DNA of 64,000 nucleotides from Iris pallida. Its lineage: Eukaryota > Streptophyta > Magnoliopsida > Asparagales > Iridaceae. The DNA lies in the NCBI GenBank assembly GCA_029216955.1, contig JANAVB010015600.1:27668182-27732181 (forward strand). The letters are read 5' to 3'. The translations under genes and the position numbers were made by a program. Below are positions 33,838 to 46,843 of the stretch, in pieces (position 1 is the first letter of the stretch; every line of letters begins with the position of its first letter). Under the pieces are notes generated by a model. It did not search any database. It was not told the DNA's origin and was given only the letters and a program-made list of their open reading frames with translations.

Positions 33838-35475
33838 GCTGGGCGTTGTTACATTCTCGTGCCCTAACCCTAGGGTGCGGGTCGTGACACGTTTTTAGTG
33901 GTGGCCCATGCAGGTCGAGACTAAAAGTGTAGTGGTATTCGAACTAGAGTACCACTACAGCCTGCAGTAGGATTAGGATATGTTTTGAAGGTACTTAATC
34001 ACAGTTATGACCCTTGAGAGATTCCCGAGACGACCCTTGAGAATCTTATTTAACTTCGATTTGAAAACTCTTTTTCCTTGATTGATTTATCTTTACTTTC
34101 TGCTATTGAATTTGATTTTGATGGATTATTATTGAATTTGAGTTTATATTTATTGATTTTAAAGGATGATTATTGAATTTTAAATTTTAATGATAGCTGT
34201 CGCATCCGAGTTTGTATTTTCATAGATTTTTGTTCATTTGGATTTTGATGTTCGTTGATAAATTGAATTGATTTTTGAGTATTCATTGTTGATTTAAATT
34301 AATTTTGTCAAGATAAAATTATATGGGCTAGGTCATCTAAGTTATGGAGTCTAGTCTTCTACAGTCATATTAGCCAGCATGGTGAGGACATATAGTTTGA
34401 CTTGGATATATCTCTCGGGTGTGGAAATTTAAGATTTTCGCAGCCAAGCTAGCGGCATTGCGAATGTTAAATACCATGATTTTAGAGGTATGTGCCTAAG
34501 TCGAGGACTCAGTGATTATCGTAGCCTTGCTTACTAGTATGACGAGGATTTAGTGTACCATGATTTTGGACAGACGCATATGATTATCAGATTGTACCTT
34601 AAATATTTTAGAAACATGTTTTCTCTACTTTTGTTTCTGTCCTTCAAAAAAAAAATTATTAATTGTTTTGTTTTGTTTGTTTCTCATTATTTAACTTAAG
34701 AGTAGGTTTGCCTGTTTTTATAAACCTTTGCGTAACTTCTTGCTATGAGTTTCTTCTTAATACAATGAATCGATGATTTTGCTAGACTTTATCTTGGATT
34801 TGAAAATTTAGCTCTGGATTTCAAAAAAATGGTTCTTCTTTAAATAGATAAGCAAAACAGATTTTTATCGTTATTTCTTTCTTGCTATTATTCTTACAAA
34901 AAAAATGCCATGATTAGTGTAACTTGATAGCTGTTGTTTTGGAACCCAATTTCTCATATACAATTTCATATGTATTCACGTACACGCACGCCTACTATCT
35001 AACCATATAACATTACATAATGTCAGCTTTTTCCTCTCTAACGCTCTCTATATATATATTGTGATTGGATTTCAATGCAAGTGACTTTCAATTCTTTAAC
35101 TTTGAAATTAATTTTTCTGTACCCTTTTAGATTATTGGAAGTTACCTTTCTTATTTTTATATATTTTTTTATGAGTACCAGCTTTCACATAGGATGGTAG
35201 ACTGTCTTACAGTTTTGATGATTTGCTATTTCTATATTTTTTTCAGTTTAGCACTCTAGATTTCTTGTGTGTTTGATACCCTATGACCGTCTTGGTTTAG
35301 CATGACTAGTATACCTAGATGAGACTTTCACTACCACCGTATACAATGACCCTGTATGTCGTCCTTTTGATTACATGATTTGTTTTAATCTGGGACTTTG
35401 ATTGTGGGGGTTTGACCTAGAGGGAGTATGGACATTTTAATTTCGAGGATGAAATTTTTCTAAGGTGGGTAGACT

Positions 35476-35819
35476 TGTAACACCCAATTTTCTAAAATGA
35501 GAGTAATTTTGAAATTTTGTAATTTTAATCATTTATTGATTTGACATTTAAATCATGATATAATTTTTGATAATTTTTAAATCATTTTAAAACTATTTAA
35601 ATTCTTGACTTGTAATTTTGATGTTTTGCTAGTGAAACCCTAGAGACTGTTTGACCTAGAGCCTAACCATGTGATTAGGATGTTTTAATGTCATTTCTGG
35701 CCTAATGATATTTTACATTTGACCTCCTTGAATTATTTTGATATTTATTGCGTTGGTGATTGTTAATTTTGACCTTTGATAGGTGTGATAGTTTTGTGTC
35801 CGTATCGGACACGTATCAG
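35476..35819 (+). repeat. Truncated LTR start related to LTR G
   Basis: Begins TGTAACACCCAATTTTC directly after a TTTCGAGGATGAAATTTT motif. It ends near TCCGTATCGGACACGTATC, a palindrome also present in LTR G at 43559-43577. The remainder of that LTR is missing. Confidence 0.6.
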
Positions 35820-35932
35820 TTTTTATTTACAAATGTTTGATTTACCTCAAGGAGATTTTTATTGCTGATTTTTTTGAAAAGTATTTGAATGAGATTGTTT
35901 TCTGCGTGTGTTTCATGTGATTGCTTTGTTTT

Positions 35933-35970
35933 AATTTCGAGGACGAAATTTTTTTTAAGGTGGATAGATT
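35933..35970 (+). other. Element E 3' end and polypurine-like tract
   Basis: TTTCGAGGACGAAATTTTTT followed by AAGGTGGATAGATT directly before the 3' LTR. This is a recognisable remnant of the last pol codons and plus-strand primer of Tekay-type gypsy elements. Confidence 0.65.
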
Positions 35971-36843
35971 TGTCACCCCCAGTTTTCAAAAACAGGGGTA
36001 TTTTTGTCATTTTACATTTTTGAATATTTTTAAATTTTATTTTATTATTTATGATATTATTTTGGGGTTGAAATTTATTTTATTATTTATGATATTGTTT
36101 TGGGGTTATTTGAGTCGGGTTCGAATTTTAACTCAATTCGACTTGAAACGGGGACCCGGGGGGTAGTTTGACTCTAGTGGGACCCACACACTAGTTAGAC
36201 ATGGCCCACATGATATTAATTTTAGTCCACATGATATTAATTTTAGTTAGTAGTTAGACTAATTATTTTGGTTAGCATTAATTGAGATTAGTGATTTTGG
36301 AATGACCAAACTACCCCCGACTTAAACCCCTACCAATATATTAGCTAATAGATTAGTGCAAGGGGTTTTTAGGCATTTCCTAATATGACAAAAACTAATT
36401 TAATGGCTGGCCACTTGGAGGGGGGATAAGGGGTGAGTCATCATCTCTTCCATTTCATTTTATCCATCCATTTTCTCTCTCATGTTCTTCCCCAAATTTC
36501 TAGAGAACAACTCCATTGATTTCATCTCCAAATCCACCATTTCTTCCACCAAATCTTCTTCTCTTCTCCTCTACTCCATAGTTAGAGGGTGCTAGCCAAG
36601 TTTGGGAGGAATCGGAGCTCGTTCGTGTCCTTTTGGAATCTACGTGTCGGTGTCGTGTCGGAAGGCCTTTTCCTTTGAAACTCTCTTCCGGAAGGTATAA
36701 TCTCTCCTCTAATCCACCCCAACATGCATATAGGATTATTTTGGACCCATAGGAATGACCTCCATAGTTGTATCTCCATTTGTGTCCATTTTGTGTCCAT
36801 TTGGAGGTCATAGGAGTGTCCTTGTGTTGTGGATGTGTTCATG

Positions 36844-36936
<93 letters not shown>

Positions 36937-39743
36937 AATGAGAGTGTATCTATATTTATATACGTAATAAATGGTTCATGATGATTATATAATCAAGTTT
37001 GTGAGTGTGGTTCCTCATATTATTATTGTTGTGGATAATTAGGATATATATTGTGTATTCTTTTGGCTCAAACTATTTAAATCCGTCATGATTTTTATCC
37101 ACGTTTTTAATTTCAGCCCTAACTTAGAAATGCCATAACTTCTAGCTCAAAGCTCGGTTTAATCTTCCGTTTTTTTAAAAGAAGCGTATTGATGTTAGCT
37201 TTCCAAAAACATATATTAATAGGCCTAATTCTTTCTGTAAATTTCTGGAGAATTATTTGAGTGTCAGCTGTACGAAAGACAAATGCGTTCTCGGTGTTTT
37301 CGCGATTTTCGGAGTTTCCGAAAACGAAAACGCGATCCGTTTGAAGTTTCGGAAATCTAACACATAAATCTATAACATACTTTAATCCTAGATTTCAATT
37401 CATGCTGAGTTGGTACAGTATTGATTATTAGTAGGAGTTACTATTCGGCATATGTATTTTGTGCACCCTTGTGTGTAATATAATGTTCTATTTGATTTTA
37501 ACCCATGTTAATGTATATACATTATGTAACTAAATAGAGAATGCAAGCATGAGTAAATGGTTAAATAAATGATGTATGAGGTATAAGTATCCTATCTAAT
37601 ATAAGTATGTATAAGTATGGCTTGTAATGAATATGTAGGTTCCATAGTATGTAATGTATGGTGCATATAGTAGTGCAAGAGAATAAATGAATGATGAATG
37701 AATGCAAGCATGAATGTAATGTAATAATAGATGTAATGTATGCAATATACAAGTTAATGAGATGTAATGTTCTATGTTAACACAAATCCTATATTACCTC
37801 ATGTACCCCTTACACTATGTTGACACTATCACACTTGACACTTTGTTCACTTACACTTTGACACTTTTTGATATGTATACACTATGTATGCCCATTTAAC
37901 CCTCACTTTCCCCTTTGCCATGTTCACATACACACACATAGCCTCTTAAATAAGTATTTATGAATATAGTTAACTTAGCTATGTATGTATATTATATATA
38001 TGGTAGCATATTGTATTGTAATATATAAGTTTATATAGCCATTGAAATGCCATGATTATAGAACTAATGTTGAATACCAATATATGCATGTGTATATATG
38101 TAGACATGTATAGCTTAAAGTAATAGATTACCTAGTGTATATCTAATGTGAATTCTTGTCTATTTGAGTATTGAATAATTGTATGCTATATAGAGTTGGG
38201 TGTATGTTAGCTTGTATAGCCTTGTATTGATGTGTGCTTGCTAGGATAGTCTTGGTTAGGCCTAGTAAGACTTGCTGGGTTAGGACATGACCTAGTTTGA
38301 CCTAGTTTGACTAGTGCAGTTGACCAGAGTTGACCAAGGGTTGACTTTGGCTTAGTTGACCTAGATTCATGTAGAATGCATTATGGTGCTTTATATTACC
38401 CTTCTGGATATGTTGTGACTTGTGTTGTTCTAATTAGGAGCCAGACACCTCTCCTCGGACAGTATCTTATATTAGGTATGTGATCACTCTGAGCATCTGT
38501 TCACCTATCAGCTCAGGACCACAGGCGAGTACATTCACTGATAGTTTTTATTGTCTTGATATCTACTATATCCGATTCAGTCGTAGTATCTTACTTGATT
38601 CTCGACACGATAGTTCACGGACTAGTATTATCGGATTCTGGTCATGAGATGTCATTCCTGGATTTCTTGGGATACTGGTACTTGCTTGGTCTTGATTCTT
38701 GTACTTGTATTGACGCCGATTCCTGAAGTGGACTTGCTCCCCTCTTAGGAAATCCCGTGTCATGACGTGCCATGACCGGATCCATTTTACTATTCGGGGG
38801 ATGGGGGAATTATTAGGGGTTATGTAATCAAGCCTTCCTGTAACTATACATTGCTAGCGCCACCCTCACCTCACGTAGGGTGTCGCAGACACCTCACTAC
38901 CGGTTATCCAGGTTGGACGGCATGATTCTCCGTTGAGTACACCGCGGATTGCCGGGCCAAGTGGATAACCGTCTCTTGCTGTCCCTAGCCGATCACATAT
39001 CGCTCTAATAATTCAAAACACTTTTTTTACTTTATTTGTCATGTCTTATATTCCAGTTTCAGCTTTACTTACTGTACTTTCACCATGCTATGATTCATTC
39101 TCATATGCTCTACCTGCCTTTTATACTGTACCATGATGATGGGACTAGGTTCTGTTCGGAAGAAGGGTTACAACCCCGGTCCTTGTTTGGTTTAAGGGTT
39201 GTAACTCGGCTTTCGAATGGTTCCCAAGTCGCCTATATTCTTTGTCTTGTATTTCATTATTACTGCCTCTTATAGTATTTGTCAATTCATATGGAACTGC
39301 TGTTGGTGTTTTGCACTTGCTCATTTTCCTGACAGGATACGTTGACAAATTTTACAGATAGCTTGGAGATTTCCTGCTAGCCTAGAGGAGACCCATTAGA
39401 GGTTGTTTAGTTAGCTGTTTTCAGTTATCTGGAGTTGTATTTATTTTATGGATTACTGTATTTGAGTTTTGAGATGTATTTCTGGATTTTTGTATCTTAG
39501 ACACTTAGACTTCTATCTCCTGTATCTTTTTGGATTTTATGTTTCATCTATCCTCATATGCTCTACCTTAGATGTGATTGAGACTGTATCTGCTATGTCA
39601 CCCCCATTCGGGGAGTATAAACTATTTAGTCTTATACTTTTATATGCATTGAGACCTAGGACAGCGTTCTACCGCCGACACTGCGGCGTAGGCTGGGCGT
39701 TGTTACGTTCTCGTGCCCTAACCCTAGGGTGCGGGTCGTGACA
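35971..39743 (+). repeat. Element E 3' LTR
   Basis: 3773 bp, uninterrupted, nearly identical to the 5' LTR after removing F. Differences are scattered single bases and the TA tract at 36846-36933. W-boxes at 38293-38361. Confidence 0.95.
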
Positions 39744-39748
39744 CGATG

Positions 39749-40437
39749 ACATGGCCCAAAGCTGAGGGTACACCTCATCGTGGTGTCACGCCACTGTAGC
39801 ATGAGGTCCCAACCTTTTTGTAGTGCCAAACTACCCAGCATGAAACCTTGCGCTTCCTTGTGGTTTACGCCACTGTGACATGGCTCGCATAGCCGAGGCT
39901 TTACCCACTTTAGGTACCTCTTGGTGGTGTCACACCACTGTAACATGAGATCATCGGCCTCTTTGTAGTACTGACTACTACTCTTTATTCTACAATATTA
40001 GGCTACCTGCCTATATGCGGTGCTACGTCGCTGTGACATGACTCGCAAAGCCGAGGCATTACCCTTACCGAGGAACCTCTTGGTGGTGTCACCCCACTGT
40101 AGCATGGAGACCTTACGCTTCTTTGTAGTATTGTGCTACCGTGCTTCCTGTAGAGCACACCAGACATTCAAAATGCCTGAGAACTCATTAAGGCGTCTAA
40201 GCCATCCTCCCATAGGACTTGTTCTTTTAAGAGAACATATAGTAGACAACAGTAGTTATGGGTCTGTAACCCCTCAGTGTCTCAAAGGACTATCCACTGT
40301 TCCAGATATTCTCTCCGTCAATGGTCCTTTTTTGAACCAAAAGTTAGATGTCTAGTAGATTTCTCTTTGAACTAATAGCATAAAACTTTATGGTAGAATT
40401 ACAAAGACGGAATATCACATCGTCTTCAAGCCCACCA
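39749..40437 (-). other. Copia-D 3' untranslated region with hairpin blocks
   Basis: Continues block 1 after element E. Block 2 (about 39838-40005) and block 3 (about 40008-40160) follow, each near 150 bp. Each contains short inverted repeats such as GCGGTGCTACGTCGC and TGGTGTCACCCCA. Copia-H has the same three blocks at 57640-58130. Confidence 0.7.
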
Positions 40438-41812
40438 TAATTGTTGTGTCCTCGACCAGCTGGCGCTTGAGACCTTTGGTGAATGGATCGGCCAGATTTT
40501 CCTGATTCCGAACATCAATCACGGTAATGACTCCAGTCTTTATCAGATCATTCACCGCCCTGTGCCTCAATCGCACAATCCTCTTCTTACCATTGAAGAG
40601 ATTATATATTTGATGCTACCGCTGCAGCTGCCTAGTTGTCGTAGTATATCGGTACCATCGGAATCTGTGCACCAACCACTGGAAGATCATACATGAGCTC
40701 CCGAAGCCATTCTGCTTCTTCTGCTTCAGCAGCCAGTGCAAAGAACTTAGATTCCATCGAAGAATGAGAGAGCATTGTCTGCTTCTTCGACTTCCACGAT
40801 ATAGCAGCTCCACCCATGGAAAAGATGTATCCTCCTGTGGACCTTTCGCTCTCTGCTTCTGAACACCAGCTTGCATCACTGAAGCCTTCTACTACTGTCA
40901 AATATCCGTTGCAGTGCAGTGCATACTTCTGAGTCCTCTTGAGATATCTCATAACTCTCTTCACGGCCTTCCAGTGCTCCACACCTGGGTTGCTCGTGAA
41001 TCGACTCAGCATTCCCACGACGAAAGCTATGTTAGGCCTTGTGGCAGTAGTTGCATACATCAAACTCTCGATGACGCTTGAGTACTCCAGCTGCCTGACG
41101 CTTTTCCTAGGATTTGGCTTCAGCTTCTTGTCACACCTGTAAGGAGTATCGATCCCTGGAAGATCCTGATATCCATAGCGTGTGAGCATCTTCTCAATGT
41201 AATGAGATCGTGACAGCGCCACTCCAATGTCTGTCCGGATGATCTTTATCAATAAGATAACATCAGCTTCCCCTAAGTCCTTCATACTGAACTTAGATGA
41301 GAGGAACTTCTTTGTCTCAGTGACACGTGCTAGATCCGTACCCAGGATTAGCATGTCATCCACATATAGACAAACGATAACTCCTCTTCCGTCAGCAAAC
41401 TTTGTGTAAACATATTTGTCCGTCTCACTGACCATGTAGCCGTTTGATCTAATGACTTTGTCAAACTTCTCGTGCCATATCTTGGGAGCTTGTTTCAGAT
41501 CGTATAAAGATCTCACCAACCGACAGACTTTGTCTTCAAGGCCCTTGACGATGAATCCTTCTGACTGTTGCATGTAGATCTCTTCGGTCAACTCTCCATT
41601 CAGGAATACTGTCTTCACATCCATCTGATGTATGACGAGTTTGTGAATTGCACTCAAAGCAATCAACATCCTGATGGTTGTCATCTGCGCTATTGGAGCA
41701 TATGTGTCGAAGTAGTCGATCCCCTGCTTCTGAGAAAACCTTTGGGCTACCAACCTTGCTTTGAACTTGTCAATAGTTCCATCGACCTTCATCTTCTTCT
41801 TAAAGATTCACT
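40438..41812 (-). pseudogene. pol: Copia-D reverse transcriptase and RNase H
   Basis: A 386-codon frame (41792-40632) holds FKARLVAQRFSQKQGIDYFD, HQMDVKTVFLNGELTEEIYM, SLYDLKQAPKIWHEKFD, the intact catalytic YVDDMLILGT, and RNase H (EGFSDASWCSEAESERSTGG). A stop replaces the Trp codon of the usual KWIFKKKM just upstream at about 41808. The remaining RNase H C-terminus is in another frame down to about 40438. Confidence 0.92.
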
Positions 41813-42600
41813 TACATCCGATTGGTTTAGCTCTCTTAGGCAGATCGACCAACACCCATATATTGTTGGAGGATATAGAGTCATACTCATCATTGATAGC
41901 CTCTCTCCAAAAGACAGCATCTCTGGTCTTCATCGCCTCATCATAGGTAAGCGGATCAGCTTCCACATGATAGGTGACGAACTCATCTCCGAAGTCCTTC
42001 TGTCTCCTCACCCGCTTAGATCTGGGTTCTGCGAGTTCTGGTTCAAAAATTGTCTCTGGTATGATAATTTCTTTTTCTTGGACTGCATCTTCTTTGGAAG
42101 TGATAGCCGCCTGTGCACTCACATTATTCTCCGAAATGTTCGCGATAACAATATTCTTGTGCCTTGCAAATTTATCTTCAAAGAATTCGGCGTTGCGAGA
42201 TTCAATGATTTGATTGGTTTCAACATCAAGAAACCTCCGAGCATCACTTTTCTCAGCGTACCCCCAGAAGATCGTCTTTATAGTCCTTGTCCCAAGCTTC
42301 TGAATCTTCAAGTTCGGAAGCTTTACATATGTCAGGCACCCCCACACTCGAATGACGTTCAAGTTGGGTTTGACTTTGAACCAGAGTTCATGAGGAGTGA
42401 CTTCGGAACCTGCGTACGACACTTTGTTCAGAATGAATGTAGCCGTTAAAGCAGCTTCTCCCTAGAAGCAGTTTGAAAGACCTGCAGTCAACAGCATTGA
42501 GTTTATCATCTCTGTCAACGTCCTGTTCTTCCTTTCAGCTACTCCATTTGATTGAGGAGAATACGGAACAGTTGTCTCATTGACAATTCCATGTTCTTTG
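41813..42600 (-). pseudogene. pol: Copia-D integrase C-terminal half and RT lead
   Basis: Encodes the part after the interruption. SPQSNGVAERKNRT carries the catalytic Glu, which is intact here. A stop follows in place of a Trp codon near 42463. Then come TPHELWFKVKPNLNVIRVWG, GYAEKSDARRFLD and an acidic linker, then the RT lead (YHVEADPLTYDEAMKT, IWVLVDLP). It joins 46473-46838 across LTR G. Confidence 0.9.
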
Positions 42601-43699
42601 CAGAATGTAACACCTTATTTTCTGAAATTTGGGGATTTTTGAAAAATTATTATTTTTATTATTTAATAATGGTGATTAGGGCATGATATGGTTTATAGTG
42701 ATTATTAGTGTGATTAAACCATTTTCTAAGTCATGCTAAGTCATGACTTATGACTTTGTGATTTTGGTTAGTATAACTTAGTGTAAATCCTAGTTTTCTC
42801 TAACCTAGAAGTTGCCATGACCATGAGAGCTTAGCCATAGGATTAGAACATCAAATTAGTGGTTTTTGACCAAAAGGGTATTTTGGTAATTTACTAGACT
42901 TTAATTGTGATTATGTGATTTTATTATTATTTAATCATGGTTAAAGTCCCATGATTAGTCCCTAGCCTATCCTACCCTAAACAAGAGGTTAGCCACTAAC
43001 CTAGAAGCTTAGGGATGAAGATTTGGTCATGGGATAAAGAGGGTTAAATATCTAATCACCTTTATGGATATTTTGCATAAACCATGCAAAATATCAAGAC
43101 CTTTACACAAAAGTCCATGCCTTAACCTAGAAGAAAGGCAAGGACACCCCCCCATGCTTGGCCGGCCAAGGGCACCCCCCTTGGTAGCCCACACTTTGAT
43201 ATAAACCCCTTGGATTAATTCATGAACAAATTACATGAAATTAAATCCACAAAAATTCCCATTCCTTCAACCCTTCACAACTTGAGCAATATTGATCCAA
43301 ATTCACTCTAGTCTCTTGCATTGGGACCCTACAACATCTAGGGTGCTAAGGGGAACTAGCAATCAAGGATTTGGAAGCATTGGACATCATCAAGTGGAAG
43401 AGCACACACCCCTATTTTCCTTGATTTTCATTGGATTGCACAAATAGGTATTTTCTCACAAACTTAGTTAAAATCCTGTTTTTCCTTCATAAATGCATTC
43501 ATATAGGAATACCACAACTGTGGGTAAAGTTTGGTGGGAATTAGAAGTGTTTTGGTGTCCGTATCGGACACGTATCCTAAGCCTAAAATCCTTGTTTGGT
43601 GAAATGCCACAATGGATTCGATTTTGTCGAAATGTGAAACAAATTACACAAACTTGTAGCCCTAGACTTGCTGATCACAGAACACGTGGACTGAGCACA

Positions 43700-44170
43700 T
43701 TTTAATGCTGTGTCCGTGTCCAAATTGGACACGAACCGACCGCACGAGCCCATCGTGCATGCCCTGCTACCCGACACTTCGTGCGCACAGCACAGGCTAC
43801 TTGGACACGTGTAACTTGACACGGACAAGGGGGCAATGTCTGCGAACATGCCCCCAAAGTCTCGTGTCGCGTCGTGTCGTGTCGAGTGAGAAAACTCACT
43901 CGTACTGGACACGCGCTGTCAGCGCACACGCGCGCGGGCACAACTTTGAGCGTGTCGTGTCGCGTGGACACGACACTAGAGCGTCTCGTAGTGACACGGG
44001 CATGAAGCCCTACACGTGGCGTACACGTGGACACGAGCACGTGGTACATCGTGTCCTGTGTCGCGAGTACGACGCGTGGAACGCGTGCACGACACTGTTA
44101 TTGTGTGCGCGTATCAGAGCTTACCCGAGTGGTTGTTTTGCGTGTTTGGACACGCGAAACTGTGTCATGG
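43700..44170. repeat. GTGTCG/CGACAC-rich degenerate repeats
   Basis: Dozens of short GTGTCG, ACACG and CGTGTC words without fixed period, GC-rich within an AT-rich LTR. Open in several frames by composition, not coding. Confidence 0.7.
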
Positions 44171-44823
44171 TGTCGTGTCAGGCACCTAGGATACTAGTGT
44201 ATCTATGGGGTGTCAGTTACCAACCCATGGTTGCGAGCCTTAGCTCGTTTTAGTATGTGTAAATCGAATTACCTATTTTGAGTGCACTGTGCACTGTTAA
44301 CAGAAATTAGGTTTTTCCCAGTTTTGAGAAATCGAATTTCAAATTAATTTTTATTATAATTAATACATTGGACTGGTGTATTTTAGTGTGTATATACGTA
44401 GTATATATGTATATGTGAGTGTGGGTCAATTTTGGGAGTATTTGGTTGGGTATATGTGTAGTTGTATATATATACATATGTGTGTATATATGTATTCTGT
44501 GTGTGTGTGTGTTTGGGGCCTGGAACTTGGTTCCAGAAATCTGGGAACCATTTCCCCCCCCTGTCCTGACCTATTCTGTCTCTCTCTCTCTCATTCTGTC
44601 CCACTCTCTCATTCTCTCTCTCACTCTAAGTCTCTCTCTCATTTCCTTTTCCCTCTATATATATATATATATATGTAATATATATAGTTGTATATATATA
44701 TAAATGTATATATATATATAAAGGATATATATGTTTGTATTAGGTCTCATTAGGTCACATATAGTGTGTTATGTGTATGAGGGTTTTGTATTATATATAG
44801 TACTTATATATTGATATTGGGTA

Positions 44824-44825
<2 letters not shown>

Positions 44826-44883
<58 letters not shown>
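44826..44883. repeat. TA microsatellite (LTR G)
   Basis: (TA)n of about 58 bp. TC and TA tracts also occur at 44577-44720. Confidence 0.95.
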
Positions 44884-44887
<4 letters not shown>

Positions 44888-44984
44888 CTTCTAGTTATAG
44901 GTTTATATGAAAACCCCATGACTAGCCTATGGCCAAGATCATTAGCCTATGGCTAGGGGCTGGCCCTAATGACCCAAAATCCAT

Positions 44985-45189
44985 TTGTTGACCCTTGTTG
45001 ACTAAGGGTTGACCAAAGTCAACCTTAGGTCAAAGTTGACCTAGTTCACCTAGAAATGACTGGGAATGACCTAAACAACTAGTTTGACTAGTTTGACTAA
45101 AACCCTAACTAAGTTTGACTAGTATTGACTTAACTTTGACTAGTTTGACTTTAGAGTTGACCAAGAGTTGACTTTTGACCAGATTGACC
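44985..45189 (+). promoter_or_regulatory. Dense W-box cluster in LTR G
   Basis: I count 16 TTGAC cores (14 plus, 2 minus) in about 205 bp. It lies about 2.4 kb from the LTR start, the same place as the clusters in E. Interpreted as WRKY-factor sites, which is inference. Confidence 0.65.
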
Positions 45190-46472
45190 TAGAATCATGT
45201 AGTTGCATAGTAGACTTCATTTTTACTATTTAGAACACATTATGACTTGTGTTGCTCTGATCAGGAGCCAGACACCTCTCCTCAGACAGCATATTCTCTA
45301 CAGACATTCATACAGCAGGCGAGTACATTCTCTGACCGTTTCATACTTGTTCAGGCTTTACTTCTCGCTCTAGATTACTTTACTTGTTGCTATCACATTG
45401 GTAACACGGATTGGTACTATATGGATCTTTACATGAGATGTTATCTCTCTCGGGAGCATCGGGTACTTCATGTTATGTGTGTTTCACTATCATCATGTAT
45501 TCCTATGCTTCCATCATTCATGTGTACTCATGTGATCATGTACTCTCATGATTCACTGAGCCCTCATGTATAACTTCACGTATACTCATTTATGAGCCTC
45601 ATGTGAAGTAATCATGTATAATAACGTAACCTGTATAGATCCTTGTGTATTGATTGGGGAAACGGAGGAGTAGAAGTGGACATGTGAATAATTCCAAAGT
45701 AGTGTAATCATGTGCAAACTCAGTAGTGTATTCATGTATAAATTCTAGCCATTCACATGCCTATCTTGTACTCTACATCACTAGTCACTTATAGTTCTCT
45801 ATATACAGTAGATATTTCATTACAGCTATCTCTTTTACAGCGTATATTTCCTTTCAGCAGTTCATGTATCTTACTCTATTGCCTGTATCGTATTTCCTAA
45901 CCTGATATGAACTGCGTGAGATGTATTGTGCTCGTTCCTGTCCTGATTGGACCTGTTGAAAATATTACAGATGATGAGGACGAGGCATGGGTGACTACTT
46001 ATTATGGAGCAGGACTAGATGACACTTGTATCGAGGACCCTCAGCAGGTTCCACCTGCAGCTGAGGAGGATGTTCCAGTAGTCTAGACCAGTTTAGTCTA
46101 GGCAGTCTTTTCTATATCATTTTGTCTCACATTCTGAGTTGTATTTTGAGATGTGGAGATGTATAGACTCTTAGACTTATTGTATTATGAGTTGACATTC
46201 TGGATGTTATGTATCTTAGACACTTAGTCTTATTTCATCTATGCTATGGTTCTCTTGAGTTACTATCTATCTGTTCTTCATTCTTCTACCTTAGATGTGA
46301 TTGAGACTATATGTTCTGATGTTACCTCCATTCGGAGAGTATGAACTATACAGGTACCTTTATACTGTTAGATGATTTACCTAGGACAGCGTTCTACCGT
46401 CGACACTGTGGCGTAGGCTGGACGTACCCACTTCTCGTGCCCTTACTCTAGGGTGCGGGTCGTGACACAGAA

Positions 46473-46838
46473 CGATGCAAATTTAATAGACCTGTACTCT
46501 CCGCCTCGATCACTTCTGAGTCTCTTGAGTTGTTGCCCAGTTTGACGTTCAATCTCAGCCCTAAATTTCTTAAACTTCTCGAATACTTCGTCTTTAGACT
46601 TGAGCAGATAGACGAATGCGTACTTCGAGTAGTCATCGATGAATGTAATAAAATACTTCATCTTGGCCTTTATGGAGAACTGTCTGAAGTCACAGATATC
46701 TGAGTGTACCAACTCCAGAAGATCTGTACTTCGATTCACCCGTTTGAACGATTTTCTAGTGATCTTTGTCTGTACACAAACCTCACACTTCTCCACCTTC
46801 TTACCCCCACATTTGGAGATAAGCCCTAGACTAGACAT
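46473..46838 (-). pseudogene. pol: Copia-D integrase N-terminal half
   Basis: Zinc-binding and core domain start: CEVCVQTKITRKSFKRV, HSDICDFRQFS, YFITFIDDYSKYAFVYLLKS and RSDRGGEYRS. Both catalytic Asp residues are present. It ends at FASFC, where LTR G interrupts the FCKEHG codons that resume at 42600. Confidence 0.92.
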
Positions 46839-46843
46839 TTTGT

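Larger units (their letters stand above)
26804..33889 (+). repeat. Element E 5' LTR, interrupted by solo LTR F
   Basis: Starts TGTCACCCCCAGTTTTC and ends GGGTGCGGGTCGTGACA. Removing F and its duplicate CTTAC leaves about 3817 bp, against 3773 bp in the 3' LTR. The TA microsatellite accounts for part of the difference. Contains the W-box cluster and the terminal stem-loop. Confidence 0.92.
33890..35970 (+). other. Internal region of element E, non-coding
   Basis: 2.1 kb, T-rich, without a long open frame. No TGGTATCAGAGC-type primer site is visible next to the 5' LTR. It includes a partial foreign LTR start (35476-35819). Another purine-rich TTTCGAGGATGAAATTTTTC motif lies just before that fragment. 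Confidence 0.7.
26804..39743 (+). mobile_element. Non-autonomous gypsy-type element E (large LTRs, no pol)
   Basis: 12.9 kb with two near-identical LTRs of about 3.8 kb (26804-33889, itself carrying solo LTR F, and 35971-39743). Flanks are CTATG (26799-26803) and CGATG (39744-39748). The internal region is only 2081 bp and has no gag or pol. Before the 3' LTR is TTTCGAGGACGAAATTTTTT plus a purine-rich stretch, the usual 3' end of Tekay-type chromoviruses. LTR similarity implies a recent insertion relying on enzymes from elsewhere. Confidence 0.85.
42606..46467 (+). mobile_element. Solo gypsy LTR G, 3.9 kb
   Basis: 3862 bp from TGTAACACCTTATTTTC to GGGTGCGGGTCGTGACA, with perfect 5-bp duplications CAGAA (42601-42605, 46468-46472), inserted in copia-D integrase. 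Related to the LTRs of E in end sequence, W-box position, the ACACCTCTCCTC block and the terminal stem-loop. It lacks any coding region. Confidence 0.9.

Noticed and set aside
41568..42449. 293-codon plus-strand ORF opposite copia-D pol
   Set aside because: Shadow of the minus-strand integrase/RT coding region, which carries the conserved motifs.
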